A DNA stretch of 64,000 bases from positions 62,001 through 126,000 of the forward strand of contig NZ_VJVZ01000002.1 of NCBI RefSeq assembly GCF_007097145.1, written 5' to 3'. The stretch comes from Flavobacterium zepuense. GTDB lineage: Bacteria; Bacteroidota; Bacteroidia; Flavobacteriales; Flavobacteriaceae. The first letter of the stretch is position 1, and every line of letters starts with the position of its first letter. The position numbers and the translations under genes were made by a program. Shown here piece after piece: positions 18,024 to 27,432 of this stretch. The notes beneath the pieces are model-generated. The model was not told where the DNA came from and did no database searches. It was given only the letters and a program-made list of their open reading frames with translations.

Positions 18024-18099
18024 TGTCATGCTGACGAAGGAAGCATCTCATATCTTAGAGAGGGATTCTTCACTACGCTGCGCTGCGTTCAGAATGACA
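18024..18099. repeat. REP-like palindromic element 1
   Basis: Begins TGTCATGCTGACGAAG and ends CGTTCAGAATGACA. Reading the right half on the minus strand gives TGTCATTCTGAACGCAGC and then GAAGAATC, so the two halves are diverged inverted copies of the TGTCATnCTGAnCG..GAAGnATC motif. It sits between convergent genes, a typical place for REP-like elements. No protein is encoded. Confidence 0.7.
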
Positions 18100-18119
18100 C
18101 ACTCAATCCTAAAATAAAA

Positions 18120-18143
18120 ATCCCTTTCCGTTAAGAAAGGGAT
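18120..18143 (-). terminator. intrinsic terminator of hppA
   Basis: Nine-base-pair stem ATCCCTTTC/GAAAGGGAT (18120-18128 and 18135-18143) with a six-base loop. On the minus strand it is followed by TTTTATTTT, so it should end transcripts of the pyrophosphatase gene. Confidence 0.7.
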
Positions 18144-18144
18144 C

Positions 18145-18197
18145 AAAAACTGCTTAATATTTCACTTTCGGACTCTGAGATTCGCTACATTTTGACT
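18145..18197 (+). repeat. dispersed ~50-base repeat, copy A
   Basis: Shares an 18-base identical core, TGCTTAATATTTCACTTT, plus a diverged CTCTGAGATTCGCTAC segment with copy B near 48905. Both copies lie just after a hairpin at a gene end. A shortened relative of the second half (GAGATTCACTACTTTTACGC) occurs at 16570-16589. Function unknown. Confidence 0.6.
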
Positions 18198-18235
18198 GTT
18201 TATCACATCAAAATTACAAACCTCAAACTCCTCGT

Positions 18236-20707
18236 TTATTTCTTCTTTTTTAGTGCCTCAATTTGGGCATCTACTTCTTCGGCGGTGCCTTTAAAAACTT
18301 TCTCTTCGGTTTTTAATTCCTCCTGATTTGTCTTCGTAGATATCGTAACCGTAGCGGTAACATTACCGTTGGCATCTATCTGCCTGTCTACGCTAATGTC
18401 TTCGGTTTGCTCCTGTCCTACCAATACCGGATCGTTTGAAGCCGTTTGTTCCTGTTGCGCACCCTGGGCTGCATCAGTTGTGGTTGCCGCCTCGGTGTGG
18501 CCACCTAATATTGGTGCGATTACAAGCCCTATAAGGCAGGTTAGCTTGATAAGGATGTTCATAGACGGGCCCGAGGTATCCTTAAAAGGATCGCCCACCG
18601 TATCGCCGGTAACGGCAGCTTTATGCGCATCAGACCCTTTGTAGGTCATCTCCCCGTTGATCATTACTCCTGCTTCGAATGATTTCTTGGCATTATCCCA
18701 GGCACCACCGGCGTTGTTTTGGAAAATAGCCCACAACACGCCCGATACCGTTACCCCTGCCATGTAACCCCCAAGCATCTCGGCTACCAGTGCATGGTTG
18801 TCAGAATAGATAAGCATACCCAGCAATACAATAGCAATTGGGAAACCAATGGTTAATAGCCCCGGCAGCATCATTTCGCGCAAAGCGGCCTTGGTAGATA
18901 TCTCTACGCATTTGCCATACTCCGGTTTGCCGGTGCCCTCCATAATGCCCGGTATCTCCCTAAACTGTCTCCTAACTTCATATACCATATCCATAGCGGC
19001 TTTACCTACCGAGTTCATGGCTAAGGCCGAAAATACCACCGGTACCATACCGCCCACAAAGAGCATGGCAAGCACAGGTGCCTTAAATATATTGATACCG
19101 TCTATGCCCGTAAAGGTTACGTAAGCCGCAAACAGAGCCAGCGATGTTAACGCTGCCGATGCTATGGCAAACCCTTTACCGGTAGCCGCAGTGGTGTTAC
19201 CTACCGAGTCTAAAATATCAGTACGGGTGCGCACCTCTTTAGGCAGTTCGCTCATTTCAGCAATACCACCGGCATTGTCAGATATTGGCCCAAAGGCATC
19301 TATAGCCAGCTGCATGGCTGTGGTAGCCATCATGGCACTTGCGGCCATTGCCACGCCATAAAAGCCTGCGAATGCGTAAGACGACCATATTGCTGCAGCA
19401 AATAATAATATTGTTGGGAAGGTTGAAACCATACCCGTTGCAAGGCCTGCTATAATGTTAGTACCTGCACCCGTGCTCGACTTTTGCACTATGGCAAGTA
19501 TCGGTTTTTTGCCAAGGCCGGTATAATATTCAGTTACCGATGATATAACACCGCCCACAACTAAACCAACCAACGCGGCATAAAATACGCGCAGTGAAGA
19601 TATATCTTTAACAGGCTCACCGTAAAACTGCATTTTCATAGTTTCGGGCAGCATGTGCTGTACTAAAAAGTACGACGATACCGCCACCAGTATAATAGAT
19701 ACCCAGTTGCCGCGGTTTAACGCGCCCTGTACCTGTGCCTCTTTAGCATTGTTATCTTTAATGCTTACCATAAGCGTGCCTATGATAGAGAAGATGATAC
19801 CAAAGCCCGCAATAGCCATTGGCAACAGTATGGGGCCTATGCCACCAAAAGCATCGGTAAAATTGGGGTTATCCATAATGATATCCCTAAGCACATAATT
19901 ACCAAGCACCATAGCCGCCAGGACTGTTGCTACGTATGACCCGAACAAATCGGCACCCATACCGGCAACGTCGCCCACGTTATCGCCTACGTTATCGGCA
20001 ATGGTGGCAGGGTTACGCGGGTCATCTTCCGGTATACCGGCTTCCACCTTACCTACTAAGTCGGCACCCACATCGGCAGCCTTGGTATAAATACCACCAC
20101 CCACACGGGCAAACAGCGCGATAGACTCAGCACCCAGCGAAAAGCCTGCAAGGGTTTCCAGCACAATGGTCATTAGTTCGCCCGGTGTTTTTAGCACCCC
20201 TTCAAACTCGGCAGCAGCCCACTGGCCGTTCATAAAATAATGAAAGAAAAATATAAAGAAGGCCGTAAGCCCCAAAACGGCAAGGCCGGCAACGCCAAGC
20301 CCCATTACCGTACCGCCGCCAAACGATACCTTTAACGCCTGTGGCAGGCTGGTACGTGCGGCCTGCGTGGTTCTTACGTTAGTTTTAGTGGCTATTTTCA
20401 TGCCCATATTGCCTGCCAGTGCCGAGAAGAATGCACCGCATATAAAGGCAACAACAATAAGCATGTGTGTAGTAGGAACTAAATAAGCAATTATTGCAAG
20501 GGCAATACTGGCTATAACAACAAAAATGGCAAGCAATTTATATTCTGCCTTTAAAAAGGCAAGGGCACCCTCGTAAATGTAATCTGAAATTTCTTTCATC
20601 TTACCGTCACCGGCATCCTGTTTTAACACCCACGATCGTTTAACTGCCATGAAGAGCAGCCCCAACACGGCCATTACAGCCGGAACATAAATAATTATCG
20701 ATTCCAT
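18236..20707 (-). CDS. hppA: membrane-bound ion-pumping pyrophosphatase
   Basis: 823 residues with about 16 hydrophobic segments. Substrate-binding loop [20 protein letters not shown] followed by [18 protein letters not shown], and the C-terminal cluster with [17 protein letters not shown], are the hallmark acidic motifs of membrane pyrophosphatases. The [10 protein letters not shown] segment has Ala where K+-independent enzymes carry Lys, pointing to the K+-dependent class. Whether Na+ or H+ is pumped cannot be decided here. A Thr/Gln/Glu-rich soluble tail of about 80 residues follows the last helix. The soluble pyrophosphatase gene lies upstream on the same strand. Confidence 0.95.
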   Translation of the reverse strand: MESIIIYVPAVMAVLGLLFMAVKRSWVLKQDAGDGKMKEISDYIYEGALAFLKAEYKLLAIFVVIASIALAIIAYLVPTTHMLIVVAFICGAFFSALAGNMGMKIATKTNVRTTQAARTSLPQALKVSFGGGTVMGLGVAGLAVLGLTAFFIFFFHYFMNGQWAAAEFEGVLKTPGELMTIVLETLAGFSLGAESIALFARVGGGIYTKAADVGADLVGKVEAGIPEDDPRNPATIADNVGDNVGDVAGMGADLFGSYVATVLAAMVLGNYVLRDIIMDNPNFTDAFGGIGPILLPMAIAGFGIIFSIIGTLMVSIKDNNAKEAQVQGALNRGNWVSIILVAVSSYFLVQHMLPETMKMQFYGEPVKDISSLRVFYAALVGLVVGGVISSVTEYYTGLGKKPILAIVQKSSTGAGTNIIAGLATGMVSTFPTILLFAAAIWSSYAFAGFYGVAMAASAMMATTAMQLAIDAFGPISDNAGGIAEMSELPKEVRTRTDILDSVGNTTAATGKGFAIASAALTSLALFAAYVTFTGIDGINIFKAPVLAMLFVGGMVPVVFSALAMNSVGKAAMDMVYEVRRQFREIPGIMEGTGKPEYGKCVEISTKAALREMMLPGLLTIGFPIAIVLLGMLIYSDNHALVAEMLGGYMAGVTVSGVLWAIFQNNAGGAWDNAKKSFEAGVMINGEMTYKGSDAHKAAVTGDTVGDPFKDTSGPSMNILIKLTCLIGLVIAPILGGHTEAATTTDAAQGAQQEQTASNDPVLVGQEQTEDISVDRQIDANGNVTATVTISTKTNQEELKTEEKVFKGTAEEVDAQIEALKKKK

Positions 20708-20782
20708 AAAATGAGGTTTGGTTTGGTATTAATTTATCGGTTTGATTGTGAACCTATTGTAAATATAATAAAAAATGAAACC

Positions 20783-20820
20783 AAAAAAAGCAATACCCTT
20801 TACAGAATATTGCTTTTTTT
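20783..20820. terminator. bidirectional intrinsic terminator after ppa
   Basis: A perfect 13-base-pair stem (AAAAAAAGCAATA at 20783-20795 with its complement at 20808-20820) around a 12-base loop. The A-tract and T-tract make it work on either strand. It separates ppa from hppA on the minus strand. Confidence 0.75.
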
Positions 20821-20844
20821 ATATTTTATGGAAACCGGAGTTTA

Positions 20845-21378
20845 TTATCTGATGCTGAAAAGCTCTTCCGGCTTATCGGCTAAAGCTTCAAAACGGTCTA
20901 CGCACTCATCAATAATAGCACGGGCCTCTGTAACATCACCCCATCCGCCTACATCAACTTTTTTGTTCTCAAGATCTTTGTATACCTGGAAAAAATGCTC
21001 AATTTCTTTTAAAAGGTGCGGATTAAGCTCGTTAAGGTCGTTAAGCTTGTTCCATATCGGGTCTGATACCGGTACGCAAACCACTTTCTCGTCCGGGCCT
21101 TTTTCATCTGCCATGTGGAAAACACCAATTGGCTTAACCTCCATAACACAACCAGGGAAAGTAGGCTCTGTAACCAATACTAGCACATCAAGCGGATCGC
21201 CGTCAAGTGCAAGGGTTTCAGGTATAAAACCATAATCAGCAGGATACATCATAGATGAGAAAAGCATCCTGTCATAACGTATTTTTTTCAGCTTAAAATC
21301 ATACTCGTATTTATTCCTGCTACCTTTTGGTATCTCTATAAGTACATCAAAAGTTTTTAGTTTTGCTGCAGACATCAT
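20845..21378 (-). CDS. ppa: soluble inorganic pyrophosphatase (family I)
   Basis: 177 residues from ATG 21378 (the next codon is also ATG). A longer frame begins upstream but runs through the promoter. Family I features: EIPKGSRNKYEYD, YPADYGFIPET and the metal-binding DGDPLDVLV. It hydrolyses diphosphate to phosphate in the cytoplasm. The length matches the bacterial hexameric enzymes. Paired with hppA downstream. Confidence 0.95.
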   Translation of the reverse strand: MMSAAKLKTFDVLIEIPKGSRNKYEYDFKLKKIRYDRMLFSSMMYPADYGFIPETLALDGDPLDVLVLVTEPTFPGCVMEVKPIGVFHMADEKGPDEKVVCVPVSDPIWNKLNDLNELNPHLLKEIEHFFQVYKDLENKKVDVGGWGDVTEARAIIDECVDRFEALADKPEELFSIR

Positions 21379-21400
21379 AATAGTTTTTTCGTTAATCGTG

Positions 21401-21430
21401 CAAAAGTAGTATAAAAAAAATGCCATGCAA
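21401..21430 (-). promoter_or_regulatory. promoter of ppa
   Basis: On the minus strand TTG (21428-21430), a 19-base spacer and TACTTTTG (21401-21408) give an exact Bacteroidota TTG-N19-TAnnTTTG promoter. Transcription would start about 15-20 bases before ATG 21378, which fixes the start choice. Confidence 0.75.
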
Positions 21431-21514
21431 AAGTTTGCCTGATTAAAACAGCAGTAAAACAGGGAGTTTACATAAATTTAATTACGAAAACGGTTGCGTT
21501 AACCGTAAATAAAA

Positions 21515-21534
21515 AACCCTCCTTATGGAGGGTT
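21515..21534 (-). terminator. intrinsic terminator of six-cysteine lipoprotein gene
   Basis: AACCCTCC/GGAGGGTT stem (eight pairs, TTAT loop). On the minus strand it is followed by TTTTATTTACGG. It lies 30 bases after the stop of the gene at 21564. Confidence 0.8.
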
Positions 21535-21563
21535 CTCTTCTATGCTTTTATCCAGCTAATTAG

Positions 21564-22127
21564 TTAGCCTTCTTTTCTTTCACAAAATGCACCGCAGCCA
21601 TTTTCGTTACAATAAGGGTATTTGTGACCGCTTACTATAAGAAAAGACATGTTACAGCCCGTAGCACAGCCACGGCAGCTTACGTTCTTATCGCCCTCTT
21701 CGCTATCTACGCTAAGGCTGGAGCCACCGCGTTGCAGTAATACACCGATAGATGTACCATTACCATCAGATCCTATTACCATATAAGCCTTTACCGACGG
21801 ATCATTAGTAGCCGTTTTTTCCTCTATCGCCACCGTTGTAACTTCTGCCTGTACGCCCTGTTGGCGAAGCGAAACGTTAAGATCATCGATAAGTAATTCG
21901 GGGTCTACGCTAAAAGTTACATTTCCGTTAGCATCAATCGTAGCAATCGTGCCAGCCCATACATCTCCACGCGCTGTTGATGGAGTAACACCATCAGTTC
22001 CTGAATCTTTAACAGAAGTGGACTGAGGGCTTTGAGGCACTATAGTGTCCGTCTCCTCTGTACTACAGCTTGCCATAAGCGCAATTGCAAAGGCACAGGC
22101 AAGGGTTTTAAGTAAATTTTTCTTCAT
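21564..22127 (-). CDS. six-cysteine lipoprotein A, unknown function
   Basis: 187 residues with lipobox LMASC and a Thr/Ser/Pro linker. A central beta-like region ends YMVIGSDGNGTSIGVLLQRGG. The C-terminal tail has six cysteines (151, 154, 158, 173, 178, 182) spaced C-x2-C-x3-C-x14-C-x4-C-x3-C. The neighbour at 22228 has the same core and the same x14 spacing, so they are paralogues. The cysteines could form disulfides or bind metal outside the cytoplasm. No known domain is recognised. Confidence 0.75.
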   Translation of the reverse strand: MKKNLLKTLACAFAIALMASCSTEETDTIVPQSPQSTSVKDSGTDGVTPSTARGDVWAGTIATIDANGNVTFSVDPELLIDDLNVSLRQQGVQAEVTTVAIEEKTATNDPSVKAYMVIGSDGNGTSIGVLLQRGGSSLSVDSEEGDKNVSCRGCATGCNMSFLIVSGHKYPYCNENGCGAFCERKEG

Positions 22128-22227
22128 GGCTTTAGTAAGTTATTTGTTAGATGATTACGCCACTAAAGTATAAAAATTATGCCTTACTAATAGTAAACGA
22201 AATGTTAATTACAAATATATTTTGGGG

Positions 22228-22695
22228 CTATAAAAAATGATCTGTTTTTATGCAATCAGCGCACGGTGAGCAAGATAAAAACACCGCCCCTTTAATTGCC
22301 GTAGCAATAGGCAGGCAACCGCCGGTACATGTGCCGTGGCACCTTACCGCTACAGGGTTAGCCTGGTTAAAATAAAAGTTGTTGCCTTTTAAATCCAGCA
22401 ATGCTGCAATGGTTTGCCCATCTTTGCATTTGCCCACGAGCATGTAAAAATCTTTTACAGCATCGCCTGTAGTACGGCCTTTTATTATTTCAAAAGTTTC
22501 AATACTACTACTTTTATCGCTAAGGTATTTTTCCCATTCGGGTTGTATTACATCGGCAGATGTTACTGTATAACTTTCACCCTGGGCAGTACCCACAATA
22601 TTTTCAGGATAATTACTTTCTTTTGGCACTGTTTCATTTTTACAGGAAACACCAATAATAAGTAAAAAAAGTACTACGAAAAATTTGATTTTCAT
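22228..22695 (-). CDS. six-cysteine lipoprotein B, unknown function
   Basis: 155 residues with lipobox IGVSC at about residues 15-19. The core YMLVGKCKDGQTIAALLDLKG aligns with YMVIGSDGNGTSIGVLLQRGG of lipoprotein A. The tail cysteines 119, 123, 127, 142, 145 and 148 give C-x3-C-x3-C-x14-C-x2-C-x2-C. It lies upstream of A on the same strand with a 100-base gap. The pair looks like a tandem duplication. Cellular role unknown. Confidence 0.75.
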   Translation of the reverse strand: MKIKFFVVLFLLIIGVSCKNETVPKESNYPENIVGTAQGESYTVTSADVIQPEWEKYLSDKSSSIETFEIIKGRTTGDAVKDFYMLVGKCKDGQTIAALLDLKGNNFYFNQANPVAVRCHGTCTGGCLPIATAIKGAVFLSCSPCADCIKTDHFL

Positions 22696-22818
22696 AAAAC
22701 TGTGGGAGTAAGATTTTTGACGAATTTACACTTTTTTCGCTGATGTTAAAAATTTTTTAAAATCATTATTAACAATAATTTTCAATCTAAATAACAGCCA
22801 TTTAAGTAGTAAGCCAAT

Positions 22819-25311
22819 CTAAAAATAGAATCCGAATGAGCCTTTAACCGCAAATTTATTAGCCCCCGGCACATCAAGGTAACTGCCCCTCCATGCAAGA
22901 TCTATCCTGAATACTTTAAATATATTACCTACACCGGCATGGTATTCCCAATAAAGGTCTTCAGGAGAGCGATACACAAGGTTACTGGCATTAAGATTAA
23001 TGTTAGCATTAGATACATTACCCATTACACCTTTTATACCTATAATTTCGCGCAGGTTTAAGTTACGAAGGCCCGGTATGCGGCTAAAAAGCCTTCCGTT
23101 AAAATTGTGCTCAAGGTGCAGCGACACATACTGGTCGGCCACAAACTCGTAGTAATCTAAAAGGTTATACGTATTCTCTATAGAAAAATAACTTTGGTTA
23201 CCCGGTATTACTCCCATTAGCCCCAGTGGTACGGCACCAAATATCTTACCTGCCTCAAAGGTGGCAAACAATCGGCCAAAACCACCTACCAATAAAGGCT
23301 GTCGGTAATAAAACTGTACTTTCTCGTAATCAAAATCGCTGTTAAACAGGCCTTTTATACCTTGTGAATAGTTAAGGAAAATACGCGAATAGTTATAATC
23401 TACATCGCTACGCTCAACTCCGTAACCTATGGTACGCCTTTTAGGGGTGTAATCTATCATAAAGCCATACTCATATTGCTTTATAAAGCCGTTTACACCT
23501 TTAGAATGGTCGGCCGGGTCTAAATAATAATCCAGGCTAAACTCCGGCGATGCCGCCTTAAGCGTACGGTAATTGAAACTGGTACGGAACACCAGATTCT
23601 TAACCGGCTCTATCTCCGCCGAGAACATACTAAAGTTTATGGATGTAAGCTTATTGTTGCTTCCGCTGCTAAATAAAGATGATGAAGCAAAACTTCGCCC
23701 AAGCACATCGCTGGTTGCTGTAAGGCTTACGCCAATTTGCTCTATATCACGGCGATTACCTCCCTGTAGTATGATACGGTTCTTTTTATTAACCATCCAC
23801 TTACCCGAAAATCCATACTTAAACTGGTTATCTTTAAAGCCGTAGGCCCCGTAGCCTTCAAGCCTCCACGGGTCGTTTTGCCCAAAGTAGGTTCTCCCCC
23901 CCGATCGTATCCTTAAACCCTCTACCGGGTTATACCCAAAGGTGGAGAATATGGGGCCGTAATCAAACTTATCCATTTGGTAATAGCCACTACCCAGCGT
24001 TGCCACTAAATCATACAGGTGGCGGAACTTAGGTACTGTTTTTAAGGTATCGAGCATTTTGTACACGCCCCGCTCGTCTTTGTTAAGCGACTCAAAACGG
24101 TTCTCTTCCCAATACTCTTCTGATTTATTATAGATAGCCTCATCGTTAAAGTTAACTTCAGCGGTATAAAATTCGGCGGGTTTGGGTTGGTCGAACTTAT
24201 AATCCCTGAAAAGTGTGGTACGCTTACCGTACACCCCTTTTGAGTCTTCTTTTTTCTTAAGGGCGAAGTCGGTCATCATGTGGTCGCGTTTCAGTAAGAA
24301 AACCGAATCGTTAAGCACATCAAACTCCTGCTCTATGTAAATATCCTTTACCCAGTTAATGTTAGCGCTCTTGCTGGCCGACATAGCCACTTTTTTAATG
24401 GCCCAGGTAGTATCATTTACCCAAAAGTTACCTTTAAAGGTAAGCTCTGCCTTACGGCGCGGATAAAACACAATGTTGTAGCACCATTTGTTATCTATAT
24501 ACGAACTATCGGTAAGTACGTAGTTGTACACATTGATACCCGTACGCGACAGCGGACTCACAAAATCTTTATCAAAAAATTTAAGGTAGTTGTTGTAGAT
24601 GTCATACTCGGCATACAAATCTTTAATAAAGGCAATGATTTGCTGGTTATTGCTAAAGCCTGATGTTTTATTGGCCTTTGTAACCTCTTTTTTGCGGCTG
24701 GCAACATTATCGCCATACACATTGCTTAGCGCCTCATTAATAAAAATAGGAAGGTATGTTTTACCGGTAATGTTGCTGGTATCTACCTGATCAAAAATAA
24801 ACTCCATGCCTTTAAAGAGCTTGCTCTTAATCATGGCGCTGTCTATAGTATTAAGGTCAAACTCAACCTTTTCGTACTTATCATACTCGTATTGCTTAAA
24901 CATGTTAAGGCCGTTTTTGCGGCGGCGCTCCCATATTTTACGCAGGATATCTATAGCGGGATTATTTTTCTTAGATGTTTTACCGGCATACAGCACCACT
25001 TCTTTAAGCTCATTGGCCTCTTCCATGGTGACTTTAAGGTCGTAGTTTACGGCTTTATCAAGGTGAATTTCTTTTGGGGCAAAGCTCACAAAAGTTACAA
25101 CAAGATCAGTATAGGTATTTTGAGACTCCAGGTAAAATTTACCGTTCTCATCGGTTATAACGCCTTCGTTCGTGCCTTTAAAATATACGTTTACATAAGG
25201 CAGGGGTGCCTTTGTGTTGTCCAGTACAACACCGCTAACTTTGGTTTGGGCAAATAAGGGTGCTGTAAGGGTTAAAAATAACCCTACAAACAACAGTAAT
25301 CTTCTCTTCAT
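22819..25311 (-). CDS. DUF5686 family protein with carboxypeptidase-regulatory-like domain
   Basis: 830 residues from ATG 25311; an upstream in-frame ATG (25326) would add five residues before a normal signal peptide (LTAPLFAQ). A CarboxypepD_reg-like sandwich (about 25-105, with NVYFKGTNEGVITDENGKFYL) is followed by the long DUF5686 region and a C-terminal barrel-like half. DUF5686 proteins are outer-membrane-associated proteins of unknown function common in Bacteroidota. The gene stands alone between pdhB and the lipoproteins. Confidence 0.88.
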   Translation of the reverse strand: MKRRLLLFVGLFLTLTAPLFAQTKVSGVVLDNTKAPLPYVNVYFKGTNEGVITDENGKFYLESQNTYTDLVVTFVSFAPKEIHLDKAVNYDLKVTMEEANELKEVVLYAGKTSKKNNPAIDILRKIWERRRKNGLNMFKQYEYDKYEKVEFDLNTIDSAMIKSKLFKGMEFIFDQVDTSNITGKTYLPIFINEALSNVYGDNVASRKKEVTKANKTSGFSNNQQIIAFIKDLYAEYDIYNNYLKFFDKDFVSPLSRTGINVYNYVLTDSSYIDNKWCYNIVFYPRRKAELTFKGNFWVNDTTWAIKKVAMSASKSANINWVKDIYIEQEFDVLNDSVFLLKRDHMMTDFALKKKEDSKGVYGKRTTLFRDYKFDQPKPAEFYTAEVNFNDEAIYNKSEEYWEENRFESLNKDERGVYKMLDTLKTVPKFRHLYDLVATLGSGYYQMDKFDYGPIFSTFGYNPVEGLRIRSGGRTYFGQNDPWRLEGYGAYGFKDNQFKYGFSGKWMVNKKNRIILQGGNRRDIEQIGVSLTATSDVLGRSFASSSLFSSGSNNKLTSINFSMFSAEIEPVKNLVFRTSFNYRTLKAASPEFSLDYYLDPADHSKGVNGFIKQYEYGFMIDYTPKRRTIGYGVERSDVDYNYSRIFLNYSQGIKGLFNSDFDYEKVQFYYRQPLLVGGFGRLFATFEAGKIFGAVPLGLMGVIPGNQSYFSIENTYNLLDYYEFVADQYVSLHLEHNFNGRLFSRIPGLRNLNLREIIGIKGVMGNVSNANINLNASNLVYRSPEDLYWEYHAGVGNIFKVFRIDLAWRGSYLDVPGANKFAVKGSFGFYF

Positions 25312-25326
25312 AATAGGCATAAACAA

Positions 25327-25357
25327 GAAACTTCACCATTTAGTATGATGAAGTTTC
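25327..25357 (-). other. hairpin before the DUF5686 start
   Basis: GAAACTTCA (25327-25335) pairs perfectly with TGAAGTTTC (25349-25357). It lies just before the DUF5686 gene and 66 bases after the pdhB stop. It may be a pdhB terminator (followed by TTGTTT on the minus strand) or a leader hairpin. Confidence 0.4.
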
Positions 25358-25422
25358 AAATATAGTTCAATATTTTTTTATATGCACATATAGTTATTGC
25401 CTACTATACAATAAACAAGTAA

Positions 25423-26400
25423 CTATTTATAAAGCACTTTTTTTACTGCTTTAACAACGTCGCCTGCATTAGGCAACCACTCTTTTAAGAGAGCCGGAGA
25501 GTAAGGAGCCGGGGTATCTGCAGTAGTAATCCTTTGTATAGGCGCATCAAGGTAATCAAAAGCCCTTTCCTGCACTATATACGTAATTTCAGACGAGATA
25601 CTGCCAAACGGCCATGCCTCTTCTAATATCACTAACCTGTTTGTTTTTTTAACCGAATTAAGGATGGTATCATGGTCCATAGGGCGGATAGTCCTTAAAT
25701 CGATGATCTCGCAGCTAATGCCTTCTTTCTCTAATTCATCGGCAGCAATAAACGCTTCTTTAATGATCTTACCAAAAGATACAATGGTAACATCTTTACC
25801 TTCGCGTTTAACATCGGCAACACCAAGAGGTATTGTGTATTCTCCATCAGGCACTTCACCTTTGTCTCCGTACATCTGTTCCGACTCCATAAAGATAACC
25901 GGGTCGTTATCACGAATAGCGGATTTTAATAAACCTTTACAGTCGTACACGTTAGATGGCACAACAACTTTAAGGCCCGGTATATTAGCATACCAGTTCT
26001 CAAAAGCCTGAGAGTGCGTTGCACCAAGCTGTCCGGCAGAAGCCGTAGGCCCGCGGAAAACGATTGGGCAGTTAAACTGGCCCGCACTCATCTGGCGTAT
26101 CTTAGCCGCGTTGTTTATTATCTGGTCTATACCCACAAGGGCAAAGTTAAATGTCATAAATTCAACAATAGGCCTGTTACCGTTCATGGCACTACCTACT
26201 GCAATACCGGCAAAACCAAGTTCGGCAATTGGGGTATCTATAACCCTTTTCGCACCAAACTCATCCAGCATGCCTTTAGAGGCTTTGTAAGCTCCGTTGT
26301 ATTCGGCAACTTCTTCACCCATTAAATATATAGCTTCGTCACGGCGCATTTCTTCGCTCATGGCTTCGCACACAGCTTCCCTAAATTGTATAGTTCTCAT
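25423..26400 (-). CDS. pdhB: pyruvate dehydrogenase E1 component, beta subunit
   Basis: 325 residues, the normal length. Motifs of the E1-beta family: REAVCEAMSEEMRRDE, MGEEVAEYNGAYK, DTPIAELGFAG, QLGATHSQAFENWYANIPGLKVV (split over residues 125-147) and the C-terminal TTADTPAPYSPALL. With the alpha subunit it forms the thiamine-diphosphate E1 enzyme feeding acetyl-CoA. The alpha subunit and E2 are not in this window. A branched-chain 2-oxoacid E1 is a less likely alternative. Confidence 0.88.
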   Translation of the reverse strand: MRTIQFREAVCEAMSEEMRRDEAIYLMGEEVAEYNGAYKASKGMLDEFGAKRVIDTPIAELGFAGIAVGSAMNGNRPIVEFMTFNFALVGIDQIINNAAKIRQMSAGQFNCPIVFRGPTASAGQLGATHSQAFENWYANIPGLKVVVPSNVYDCKGLLKSAIRDNDPVIFMESEQMYGDKGEVPDGEYTIPLGVADVKREGKDVTIVSFGKIIKEAFIAADELEKEGISCEIIDLRTIRPMDHDTILNSVKKTNRLVILEEAWPFGSISSEITYIVQERAFDYLDAPIQRITTADTPAPYSPALLKEWLPNAGDVVKAVKKVLYK

Positions 26401-26433
26401 GTAATTGTATTTCGCGTATTATTAAATGAATGG

Positions 26434-26441
26434 CAAAAATA
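26434..26441 (-). promoter_or_regulatory. -7 box upstream of pdhB
   Basis: Minus strand TATTTTTG fits TAnnTTTG 34 bases before ATG 26400. No TTG is found at the right distance, so the call is tentative. Confidence 0.3.
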
Positions 26442-26678
26442 AAAATTTTAACTCATTATAGCAGCCCATTGCGGCAAATAAATCATCTTTTACCTTTAAA
26501 GCTAAAATCATACTAAATTTCGCAATAAAAGCCATTTAAAACGCTTAAATTTATACTTATTTAATTTTATAGATTAAATTTTTAGAAAAATCACATTTAA
26601 TATGCGTGCATAGTTTTTTATTTAAATAAAATTATTAACTTCGTGTTATCAATATTCAAACCTTATAATCTCATAATA

Positions 26679-27425
26679 ATGAAAATATTAGTCTGCATCA
26701 GCCACGTGCCTGATACTACTGCAAAAATTAACTTTACCAATGGCGACAGCGAGTTTGATGCCAATGGTGTACAATTTGTAATTAACCCTAATGATGAGTT
26801 TGGCCTTACGCGCGCTATATGGTTTAAAGAGCAGGCAGGCGCTACAGTAACTGTAGTGAACGTAGGCGGAACCGATGCCGAAGCTACACTGCGCAAAGCA
26901 CTTGCTATTGGTGCCGATGAAGCTATTCGCGTTAACGCTACCCCTACCGATGGTTTTTTTGTTGCAAAACAACTGGCCGAAGTGGTTAAAAATGGCGGTT
27001 ACGACCTTGTAATTGCCGGTAAAGAAAGTTTAGATTACAACGGCGGTATGGTACCGGGTATGCTTGCAGGGCTTTTAGGATATGATTTTGTTAACGGCTG
27101 CATTACCCTTGATGTGAATGGAACCGATGCAAAAGCCGTTAGAGAAATAGATGGTGGTAAAGAAACGCTTAGCGCAAAGCTACCCCTTGTTATAGCAGGG
27201 CAAAAAGGCCTTGTAGAAGAAAAAGACCTTAGGATACCTAACATGCGCGGCATTATGCAGGCAAGGACTAAAGCACTTACTTTAGTAGAGCCTGTGGGTG
27301 CGCAAAGCAGCACAAAATCGGTTAAGTTTGAAAAACCGGCACCTAAAAGCGCCGTGAAACTAATTAGCCCTGATAACCTGGACGAACTGGTTAACCTGCT
27401 GCACAACGAAGCGAAAGTTATATAA
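26679..27425 (+). CDS. etfB: electron transfer flavoprotein beta subunit
   Basis: 248 residues from ATG 26679; the frame extends upstream to a GTG but family alignment begins MKILVCISHVPDT. Typical ETF-beta features: INPNDEFGLTRAIW, ALAIGADEAIRV, AGKESLDYNGGMVPGMLAGLLG and a C-terminal helix LDELVNLLHNEAKVI. With EtfA it passes electrons from acyl-CoA dehydrogenases to the quinone pool. It is separated from etfA by a 217-base repeat array. Confidence 0.93.
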   Translation: MKILVCISHVPDTTAKINFTNGDSEFDANGVQFVINPNDEFGLTRAIWFKEQAGATVTVVNVGGTDAEATLRKALAIGADEAIRVNATPTDGFFVAKQLAEVVKNGGYDLVIAGKESLDYNGGMVPGMLAGLLGYDFVNGCITLDVNGTDAKAVREIDGGKETLSAKLPLVIAGQKGLVEEKDLRIPNMRGIMQARTKALTLVEPVGAQSSTKSVKFEKPAPKSAVKLISPDNLDELVNLLHNEAKVI

Positions 27426-27432
27426 TAAAGAG

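Noticed and set aside
17517..18029. A 170-codon antisense frame over the deoxynucleoside kinase gene
   Set aside because: No recognisable domain, rich in Val/Lys/Tyr as expected from reversed codons, while the sense protein has a complete P-loop kinase.
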